Source of the DNA: DAOTZU01 sp034433995
GTDB taxonomy: Bacteria > Chloroflexota > Anaerolineae > UBA1429
Assembly (NCBI GenBank): GCA_034433995.1
Contig: DAOTZU010000168.1
Span: 1 to 9,483, forward strand
DNA: 9,483 nt
Direction of reading: 5' to 3'
Below, in pieces: positions 1 to 4,674 of this stretch; the first letter of the stretch is position 1, and every line of letters begins with the position of its first letter. The notes beneath the pieces are model-generated. The model worked only from the letters and a program-made list of their open reading frames with translations. It made no database searches and had not been told where the DNA came from. A program made the position numbers and the translations under genes.

Positions 1-289
1 ATTCTAACCCAAAATCTCCGGCGGCAAAGCGCTGCGCCGTCAGTATCCTCAAGAACTTTTCCTGCGACAAGTTGGTGAGAGCGAGAAGCACTCCCAGGAA
101 ATTCTCATCTTTCTGGAGAAACTGCTTGAGACTCTCGGCCGGATCGGTAACGGGCCGAAAGTCCAAAAGTTCCACCACAATGGCCCGAACCCGCTCCCGC
201 ATACGTTGCTCGAGCTCAGGGATCCGGAGCAAAGGTGTGCAGGTTTGCACAAACTCATCAAAGGTAAGCTTCGGGGGACGTTGTCTCAT
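1..289 (-). CDS. Unrecognised protein, N-terminal 96 residues (gene runs off left edge)
   Basis: An open frame starts at ATG 289-287 and continues without a stop to the window edge. Its start overlaps the stop of the ABC ATPase as ATGA, and an AGGAG (304-300) lies 10 nt upstream, so translation is probably coupled to the ATPase. The visible part is soluble and mostly helical, with no signal peptide or membrane segment. It begins MRQRPPKLTFDEFVQ and has a distinctive stretch ALTNLSQEKFLRILTAQRF at about residues 69-87, followed by AAGDFG. That stretch faintly recalls the helical N-terminal part of some type II restriction endonucleases, but this is a weak impression and I assign no function. 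It is not the FtsX-type permease expected beside this class of ATPase. Third-position GC is lower (60 of 96 codons by hand count) than in the neighbouring genes, and it uses AGA, AGG, ATA and TTA codons, so it may be acquired DNA. Confidence 0.75.
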   Translation of the reverse strand, partial: MRQRPPKLTFDEFVQTCTPLLRIPELEQRMRERVRAIVVELLDFRPVTDPAESLKQFLQKDENFLGVLLALTNLSQEKFLRILTAQRFAAGDFGLE

Positions 290-1014
290 GGGGCGTGTTC
301 TCCTGAGCAATCTTTTCCAGAGATCGTAGGAAGAGGGGAATTGGCTAAACATCCGTCCAACAAATGCACCCGCCACGAGGCCGCCGCGGCCAGCCTCTCC
401 TCGTGGGTCACCAGGACCACCGTCTTGCCCCGGCGGTGTTGCTCGGCGATGAGCGCCACAATTTTGGCGCCGGTGGCCAGATCCAGGTTGCCGGTGGGCT
501 CGTCGGCGATGAGCAGCGGCGGATCGTTGACCAGCGCCCGCGCCAGGGCCACCCGCTGCTTCTCCCCGCCGGAGAGCTCGCCGGGGAGTTTATCCCGCTG
601 CTCCCAAAGGCCCACCCAGTGGAGCAGCTCCTCTGCGCGGGCCAGGTCGGGCGGGCGCCACAGTTCCCGCAGTTGCTGGGGCAGAGCCACGTTCTCCAGA
701 ACCGTCAAGGTGGGCAGGAGCTGGAAAAACTGAAAGACGATCCCCACCGTGCCCCCCCGCCAGCGGGCCAGGGCGTCCTCGTCCAAAAGATCCACCCGCG
801 TCTCGCCCACCCACACTTCGCCGGCGGTGGGTTTATCGATCCCCGCGATGAGGTTGAGCAGGGTGGATTTGCCGCTCCCCGAAGGCCCCAAAATGGCCAC
901 AAACTCCCCCTGGGCAACCTCCAGTGAGACGCCGCGCAGAGCATGAAAGGCTCGCTCGCCCACCTGAAAGGTGCGCGTAACTTGCACCAGGCGAATCCAA
1001 GGCTTTTGCGTCAC
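286..1014 (-). CDS. ABC transporter ATP-binding protein, MacB/LolD type
   Basis: This is a 242-residue nucleotide-binding subunit that powers a membrane-bound ABC complex by ATP hydrolysis. Visible motifs in order are Walker A GPSGSGKST (residues 43-51), Q-loop Gln95 in VFQFFQLLP, signature LSGGEKQR (147-154), Walker B LLIADEPTGNLD (167-178) and the H-loop His204 in LVTHE. The GEKQR signature and ADEPTGNLD Walker B are typical of the MacB/LolD/FtsE-like group, which works with FtsX-fold permeases in lipoprotein extraction, peptide export or related mechanotransmission. The permease is not in the window. The start is GTG 1014-1012, supported by GGAGG (1027-1023) 8 nt upstream. The gene diverges from the SIS/PfkB unit and its stop overlaps the next gene. 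After about residue 220 the sequence leaves the family pattern: the last 22 residues carry A/T-ending codons (7 of 22 end in G or C, against 17 of 21 for codons 40-60), which suggests a replaced or extended C-terminus. Confidence 0.93.
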   Translation of the reverse strand: MTQKPWIRLVQVTRTFQVGERAFHALRGVSLEVAQGEFVAILGPSGSGKSTLLNLIAGIDKPTAGEVWVGETRVDLLDEDALARWRGGTVGIVFQFFQLLPTLTVLENVALPQQLRELWRPPDLARAEELLHWVGLWEQRDKLPGELSGGEKQRVALARALVNDPPLLIADEPTGNLDLATGAKIVALIAEQHRRGKTVVLVTHEERLAAAASWRVHLLDGCLANSPLPTISGKDCSGEHAP

Positions 1015-1032
1015 CCCTCTTGCCTCCGCTTG

Positions 1033-1061
1033 ATTTTAGCACAACCCGGCCCGACGGTCGA
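1033..1061 (-). promoter_or_regulatory. Possible promoter for the ABC ATPase (extended -10)
   Basis: Reading the minus strand, TGCTAAAAT (1041-1033) is an extended -10 with hexamer TAAAAT. No good -35 lies at 17-18 nt (TTCGAC-like at best). The predicted transcription start, about 1026, would fall inside the GGAGG ribosome-binding site, giving a leader of only about 12 nt. The position fits the start codon, but the weak -35 and the very short leader keep confidence low. Confidence 0.35.
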
Positions 1062-1117
1062 ACCAAGCCCCTCTGCAAGGGCAATGGTCAGGCCTCTGTT
1101 TTGGCAAAAACCGACGG
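1051..1117 (+). repeat. Paired CCGACGG direct repeats in the divergent promoter region
   Basis: CCGACGG occurs at 1051-1057 and again at 1111-1117, 60 bp apart. The first copy is part of a small palindrome CGAC-G-GTCG (1052-1060) and overlaps the -35 region of the minus-strand promoter. The second sits inside the -35/-10 spacer of the plus-strand promoter. The spacing and placement would suit a regulator controlling both directions, but a 7-mer can recur by chance in GC-rich DNA. Confidence 0.25.
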
Positions 1118-1129
1118 ATGTGCTACAAA
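1101..1129 (+). promoter_or_regulatory. Sigma-70-type promoter for the SIS/PfkB unit
   Basis: TTGGCA (1101-1106) and TACAAA (1124-1129) are separated by 17 nt, and TGC directly before the -10 makes it an extended -10. The predicted start of transcription is about 1136, leaving a 22-nt leader with the GAGGGG ribosome-binding site (1145-1150) 7 nt before ATG 1158. This placement also supports ATG 1158 over the upstream in-frame ATG at 1020, which would lie before the promoter. Confidence 0.65.
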
Positions 1130-1157
1130 AGGGCCATCACATGCGAGGGGAACGCCC

Positions 1158-2237
1158 ATGACCACACTCGGCCCGTGCTCCTATCGTGAGATCACCACCC
1201 AAGGCGCAAGCTGGCGCTCGGCCCTGGAGGCCGTCCTGGCCCAGCGCGAGGCCCTCCAAGCTATCCTGGCCCGCAACGCCGACCGGGTCCATTTCTTTAT
1301 CGGCTGCGGTTCCACCCACTATTTGGCCCAATATGCCGCCCCCTTTTTCCAGGGGCTGACCGGCCGGGCGGCGCGGGGCGTGCCCTCTTCGGAGCTTTAC
1401 TTGCAGACAGAGACCCTGGTCACCCCCGGCAAGCCGCCGCTGGTGATCGCCCTCTCCCGCTCCGGCGAGACCAGCGAAACGGTGATGGCCGTGGAGACCC
1501 TCCGCGCCCAAGGCAGTGAGGCCATCACCATCAGTTGTTACCGGCAAACCAGCTTGGCCGCCATCTCCACCCTCACGGTGAGCATCCCCGAGGGCCAGGA
1601 GGAGAGCTTTGCCCAAACCCGCTCCTTCGCCGGGATGTTGGTGGCCGCCCAGGCTCTGGCCGCCCTGGCCGCGGGCGACGTGGCGCTCTTGGAGGAATTA
1701 TCCCAGCTCCCCATGTTGGCCGAGGGGATCATCGAGCGGGCCAAGCCCCTGGCCCAGGCTTGGGGCAGCGACGAGAGCATCCGGCGTATCACCTATCTCG
1801 GCTCCGGCCCCCTGTACGGGCTGGCCAACGAGGCCACAGTCAAAATGAAAGAGATGTCCCTCTCCATGGCCGAGGGTTATCATTTCATGGAGTTCCGCCA
1901 CGGGCCCATGTCCTTGGTGGATCAGGACCACTTGGTGGTGGGCCTCCTTTCCGACGAGCTGTGGCCCTACGAGGTGGCCGTCTTGCGGGATCTGAAGCAG
2001 CGCGGGGCGCGGATCCTGGTCATCGCCAACGAGGAGGATGGCCTGGCCGGCGAGTTCGACGCCGTGTTCACTTTGCAAGCGCCCATCGCCGAGCGGGCGC
2101 GAGGGGTGCTTTATCTCCCTTTGGTGCAGCTTCTGGCCTACTACCGCGCCGTGGGGCGGGGCCTCAACCCCGATCGCCCGCGCCATGTGGTGATGGCCAT
2201 CAAACTCCAGGGCACGGAGATGGCCCCCCATGCCTGA
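1158..2237 (+). CDS. Double-SIS sugar-phosphate isomerase/deaminase (AgaS / NagB-II / GlmS isomerase-like)
   Basis: The 359-residue protein consists of two SIS (sugar isomerase) domains and lacks the N-terminal glutaminase domain of full-length GlmS. The first SIS domain shows GCGSTHYLA (49-57) and the phosphate-binding loop LSRSGETSET (99-108). The second shows LGSGPLYGLANEA (214-226), KMKE (229-232) and EFRHGP (245-250). By eye, Glu232 and His248 match Glu488 and His504 of E. coli GlmS. In the C-terminal DRPRHVVMAIKL the position of GlmS Lys603 appears to be Met346, which argues against glucosamine-6-phosphate synthase chemistry. Related stand-alone double-SIS proteins are amino-sugar-6-phosphate deaminases/isomerases (AgaS, NagB-II) or deglycases (FrlB). 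The overlapping PfkB kinase suggests that a phosphorylated amino sugar or similar sugar is made and then isomerised or deaminated in the cytoplasm. ATG 1158 is chosen for its GAGGGG ribosome-binding site and the promoter position. The exact substrate cannot be read from sequence. Confidence 0.88.
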   Translation: MTTLGPCSYREITTQGASWRSALEAVLAQREALQAILARNADRVHFFIGCGSTHYLAQYAAPFFQGLTGRAARGVPSSELYLQTETLVTPGKPPLVIALSRSGETSETVMAVETLRAQGSEAITISCYRQTSLAAISTLTVSIPEGQEESFAQTRSFAGMLVAAQALAALAAGDVALLEELSQLPMLAEGIIERAKPLAQAWGSDESIRRITYLGSGPLYGLANEATVKMKEMSLSMAEGYHFMEFRHGPMSLVDQDHLVVGLLSDELWPYEVAVLRDLKQRGARILVIANEEDGLAGEFDAVFTLQAPIAERARGVLYLPLVQLLAYYRAVGRGLNPDRPRHVVMAIKLQGTEMAPHA

Positions 2238-3171
2238 GCGACCCTATGACGTGTTCGTGGTGGGCGAGCTGAACGTGGATATCATCCTCACCGGCGATGT
2301 CACCCCTGTCTTTGGCCAGGTGGAAAAGATCGTGGACGATCTCACGGTCTGTGCTGGCTCATCCTCGGCCATCTTTAGCGCCGCGGCGGCCAAGATGGGC
2401 CTGCGGGTGCTCTTTGCCAGCCGCGTGGGCGACGACCTTTTCGGCCAGATGATGCTCCGCGAGCTGGCGCGGGCCGGGGTGGATGCTTCCGCGGTGACGG
2501 TGGACCCCACCCTCAAGACCGGCGCGGGGGTGATGCTCTCTCGCGGCCAAGACCGGGCCATGCTCACTTTCCTCGGCTCCATCGCCCAGGTGAGCCGGCG
2601 CGACGTGCCCCCAGATTGGGCCACTCGGGCGCGGCATCTGCATGTGGCCAGCCCCTTCTTGCTCACGGCGCTGCGCCCCGAGATGCCCGCGCTGATGCGC
2701 CAAGCCCACGCGGCGGGGATGACGGTCTCGTTGGATACCAATTGGGATCCCAGCGGGCGCTGGCAGGTGGATGACCTTTTGGCCCACACGGATATCCTGT
2801 TCCCCAACGAGAACGAGCTCAAGGCCATCACCGGCGAGGACGATCTGGAGCGGGCCCTCCGGGCCATGGCGGCGCGGGTGCCCTTGGTGGTGGTCAAACG
2901 GGGCGAGCGGGGCGCCTTGGCCGCGCGGGGCACGGAGCGGGTGGCGGTGCCCGCTTTCTCTGTGCCGGTGGCCGATACCACCGGCGCCGGCGATACCTTC
3001 GACGCCGGCTTTTTGGCCGGCTGGCTACGGGGCGAGCCGTTGCCGCGCTGTTTGCTCCTCGGCTCGGCCTGCGCCGCCCTGGCCGTGCAGCAGGTGGGCG
3101 GGTTCAACGGGCAGCCCACATGGGAGGAGGCGCTGGCCTTCCTGCGGCAGCACGGCAGCGAACAATCTTAG
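2230..3171 (+). CDS. PfkB-family (ribokinase-like) carbohydrate kinase
   Basis: This 313-residue cytoplasmic kinase transfers the ATP gamma-phosphate to a sugar or sugar derivative. The N-terminal strand GELNVDIILTGD (12-23) opens the ribokinase fold. SRVGDDLFG (64-72) matches the family's first signature region, NENE (193-196) lies in the usual metal/phosphate region, and DTTGAGDTF (249-257) is the C-terminal PfkB signature with the anion hole GAGD and catalytic base Asp255. The usual GG(x)xxN motif of ribokinase is replaced by CAGSSSAIFS (41-50), so the substrate is probably not ribose. Length is normal for the family. ATG 2230 lies within the end of the SIS gene (8-nt overlap), which indicates a translationally coupled pair acting on one pathway. 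Candidate substrates include amino sugars, fructosamines or fructose derivatives; none can be singled out. Transcription probably ends at the hairpin just downstream. Confidence 0.92.
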   Translation: MPERPYDVFVVGELNVDIILTGDVTPVFGQVEKIVDDLTVCAGSSSAIFSAAAAKMGLRVLFASRVGDDLFGQMMLRELARAGVDASAVTVDPTLKTGAGVMLSRGQDRAMLTFLGSIAQVSRRDVPPDWATRARHLHVASPFLLTALRPEMPALMRQAHAAGMTVSLDTNWDPSGRWQVDDLLAHTDILFPNENELKAITGEDDLERALRAMAARVPLVVVKRGERGALAARGTERVAVPAFSVPVADTTGAGDTFDAGFLAGWLRGEPLPRCLLLGSACAALAVQQVGGFNGQPTWEEALAFLRQHGSEQS

Positions 3172-3177
3172 AAGCCC

Positions 3178-3217
3178 AGGACGCCAAGAAAGGATAGCGG
3201 CCCTTGCTTGGCGTCCT
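3178..3217. repeat. Strong hairpin / likely dispersed palindromic repeat between convergent genes
   Basis: AGGACGCCAAGAAAGG (3178-3193) pairs with CCTTGCTTGGCGTCCT (3202-3217) in 15 of 16 positions (A3189 opposite G3206) around the 8-nt loop ATAGCGGC. Related words follow directly (TTTGCGTCTTGGCC, 3217-3230), giving a run of GACGC/AAG units. Only TTT follows the stem, so it is not a textbook intrinsic terminator, yet its place between the ends of the pfkB-like and dUTPase genes suits a role in 3'-end formation for both. The wording resembles short dispersed intergenic repeats known in many bacterial genomes; the copy number here cannot be seen. Confidence 0.7.
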
Positions 3218-3244
3218 TTGCGTCTTGGCCGTTCCGTCACACCC

Positions 3245-3664
3245 TCAGCGGCCCGTGGAACCAAAACCCGCTTTGCCGGGCGCGAGATCTACCGGCGGCC
3301 CGGCCAAAGGCCGCCACACGTCTCGCTCCAGGGGGATGGCCCACATCTGGGCGATGCGCTCACCATGACGGATGATCCGCGGCCAGGGGCAATAGACCAG
3401 CACACAAAGCTCCTGGCCGTTGAACTCGCTTTCGACCAACCCATCATGCACCAGCATACCCCGTAAAAAGTTGCCGCTCCGCCCCGTGACGCGCACCACA
3501 GCATCCGGCGGCAGGCGCAAGGCCACCCCGGTGGGGATGCGGGCGCATCCCCACACCACTTTCCAGCCCCGTCCGGGCAAGCGGGCCTTGAGGTCCAACG
3601 CCGCGCCACTGTGGCGCTCAGGCCAGGCAGCGCCTGCGCCCACCAACCAATAGGCGATCTCCAC
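3245..3664 (-). CDS. dut: dUTPase-family protein with altered motif 3
   Basis: The 139-residue protein carries the five motifs of trimeric dUTPase, which hydrolyses dUTP to dUMP and diphosphate, keeping uracil out of DNA and supplying dTMP synthesis. Motif 1 is GAALDLKA (20-27), motif 2 GRSG (61-64), motif 3 GLVESEFNG (75-83), motif 4 GERIAQM (101-107) and motif 5 the C-terminal KAGFGSTGR (131-139), including the Phe that stacks on uracil. The strand IPTGVALRLPP (43-53) is also typical. Motif 3 is unusual: the water-activating Asp (Asp90 in E. coli) is Glu78 and the Tyr under the deoxyribose is Phe81, so activity or specificity may differ. Length is slightly below the usual 145-152. The start is GTG 3664-3662, 15 nt after the prohibitin-like gene's stop and in the same frame; GGGGTGG (3674-3668) may serve as its ribosome-binding site. 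It is probably co-transcribed with the prohibitin-like gene. The gene symbol is given by motif recognition only. Confidence 0.85.
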   Translation of the reverse strand: MEIAYWLVGAGAAWPERHSGAALDLKARLPGRGWKVVWGCARIPTGVALRLPPDAVVRVTGRSGNFLRGMLVHDGLVESEFNGQELCVLVYCPWPRIIRHGERIAQMWAIPLERDVWRPLAGPPVDLAPGKAGFGSTGR

Positions 3665-3679
3665 GCCGCCACCCCAGCT

Positions 3680-4555
3680 TTAGGGCTTGACCAGCGACGA
3701 ATCCAGGATGATGCTCTGATCCGCCGGCAGGAGCACCGTGGTCACCGTGGGCGCAAGTTTGGCCGCCCACTCGTAGCGGATGAGATCGGGGTTGCCCCGC
3801 AATTGCTCGGCGATGAGCCGCAGGGCCTCGGCCTCGGCCTGGGCTTCCACTTTGCGCGCCTCGGCCCGGCCCTCCGCGGCAATGATGGCGGCCTTTTTCT
3901 CCCCTTCGGCCTTGGCCAAAGTGATCTCCACATCCTTTTGCGCCGCCTGTAGCTCGTACTGCTTTTGCAGCGCCGCCTGTTCGGCCACCTGCTTGCGCTC
4001 GATGGCCCTGTTAAACTCTTCGGAGAAGGATACGTTGGCCAAGGAGAATTGGTCCACCACGATATGGTTTTCCGCCAACCGCTCAGTGAGGGTCTCTTGG
4101 ATCAGATCCTTGATCACCGCCCGCTGCACCAGGATCTGCTCCACGCGAAACTTGGCCGTGGCCGCCTTGATGGCCTCTTGCATCGCCGGCGCGATGATAA
4201 TGTTCTCATAGTTCAGCCCCACCCGTTGGTAGAGCTTGCCCACGTTCTCCGGGTCCAAATGGTAATTCAAGACGCCCGTCACCATGATCAACTGCAGATC
4301 GCTGGAGGCCGCCTCAGCCTCCACCTCCAACTTTTTGGTGCGCACATCCACCTCCACCACCTGGCGCACCACCGGCGGCAAGATCAGGTGAAAGCCCTCG
4401 CCCAGGGAGGTATCCTCCACCCGCCCCAACATCACCACCACGCCCCGCATGCCGGGGCCGATGATGGTGTAGCTGGAAAAAACAACGATCGCCACCACGA
4501 CGATCAGCAGAATCATCCCGAAAATGCGCGTGCTGAACAAGGGTTTCCTTTTCAT
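3680..4555 (-). CDS. Prohibitin-like SPFH/band 7 membrane protein
   Basis: This 291-residue protein is anchored by one N-terminal membrane segment (about residues 11-32) after a short basic stretch MKRKP. It continues into an SPFH/band 7 domain (about 33-190) starting with GPGMRGVVVMLGRV, which is characteristic of prohibitins. A charged, Ala-rich region (about 183-255, EFNRAIERKQVAEQAALQKQ onward) should form the long coiled coil, and the end YEWAAKLAP...VLLP matches the prohibitin C-terminus. Family members assemble into large rings on the membrane and are linked to membrane microdomains and control of FtsH-type proteases; no protease lies in the window. HflC/HflK is a less likely alternative because the prohibitin-style C-terminus is retained. 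ATG 4555 has AGGAG (4568-4564) 8 nt upstream and a good promoter. The gene heads a two-gene unit with the dUTPase homologue and diverges from trmFO. Confidence 0.93.
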   Translation of the reverse strand: MKRKPLFSTRIFGMILLIVVVAIVVFSSYTIIGPGMRGVVVMLGRVEDTSLGEGFHLILPPVVRQVVEVDVRTKKLEVEAEAASSDLQLIMVTGVLNYHLDPENVGKLYQRVGLNYENIIIAPAMQEAIKAATAKFRVEQILVQRAVIKDLIQETLTERLAENHIVVDQFSLANVSFSEEFNRAIERKQVAEQAALQKQYELQAAQKDVEITLAKAEGEKKAAIIAAEGRAEARKVEAQAEAEALRLIAEQLRGNPDLIRYEWAAKLAPTVTTVLLPADQSIILDSSLVKP

Positions 4556-4584
4556 GGTGTTGGCTCCTTTCCTGTATAAAACTG

Positions 4585-4624
4585 GGCCGATTATAACACA
4601 CCCTGGCCAGAATACGAATCGGCC
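4585..4624. promoter_or_regulatory. Inverted repeat over the divergent promoters (possible operator)
   Basis: GGCCGATT (4585-4592) and AATCGGCC (4617-4624) form a perfect 8-bp inverted repeat with a 24-nt interior. A second perfect palindrome, CTGGCCAG (4603-4610), lies between them, offset 2 nt from the centre. The left arm overlaps the prohibitin gene's -10 and the right arm overlaps its -35 and ends 2 nt before the trmFO -35. A dimeric regulator bound here would affect both promoters. No known operator matches that I recognise. Confidence 0.4.
4590..4618 (-). promoter_or_regulatory. Promoter for the prohibitin-like gene
   Basis: On the minus strand TGTTATAAT (4598-4590) gives a consensus TATAAT with an extended -10 TGT. 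The -35, TTCGTA (4618-4613) at 17 nt spacing, is weak. The predicted transcript start, about 4583, leaves a 28-nt leader with the AGGAG ribosome-binding site correctly placed. Confidence 0.65.
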
Positions 4625-4626
4625 TT

Positions 4627-4655
4627 TTGCCCGACATCCCTTTCTATGCTATCAT
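4627..4655 (+). promoter_or_regulatory. Promoter for trmFO and probably the downstream genes
   Basis: TTGCCC (4627-4632) and TATCAT (4650-4655) are spaced by 17 nt, with TGC making an extended -10. The predicted start of transcription, about 4662, coincides with the GAGGGA ribosome-binding site (4662-4667), so the leader would be only about 13 nt. The possible TTG start at 4627 for a longer TrmFO would fall inside this promoter and is therefore not used. Confidence 0.5.
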
Positions 4656-4674
4656 CTATACGAGGGATGTGGCC

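Noticed and set aside
72..733. Plus-strand open frames across the left end (72-329 and 206-733)
   Set aside because: They are antisense to the ABC ATPase and the coupled partial gene, with Ser/Arg-rich composition typical of shadows.
286..1014. ABC ATPase as part of a sugar importer for the SIS/PfkB unit
   Set aside because: Its signature and Walker B belong to the MacB/LolD type, it lies on the opposite strand, and no binding protein or sugar permease is present.
1020..1157. N-terminal extension of the SIS protein from ATG 1020
   Set aside because: The extension would start upstream of the recognised promoter (1101-1129), has no family similarity, and lacks a ribosome-binding site. ATG 1158 has one.
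2244..3119. Open frame of 291 codons on the minus strand
   Set aside because: It is antisense to the PfkB kinase, with low-complexity Ser/Arg/Pro composition and no ribosome-binding site or motif. It is a shadow.
4627..4674. N-terminal extension of TrmFO from TTG 4627
   Set aside because: TTG 4627 is part of the predicted -35 element and the 16 extra residues precede the normal family start. ATG 4675 has a good ribosome-binding site.
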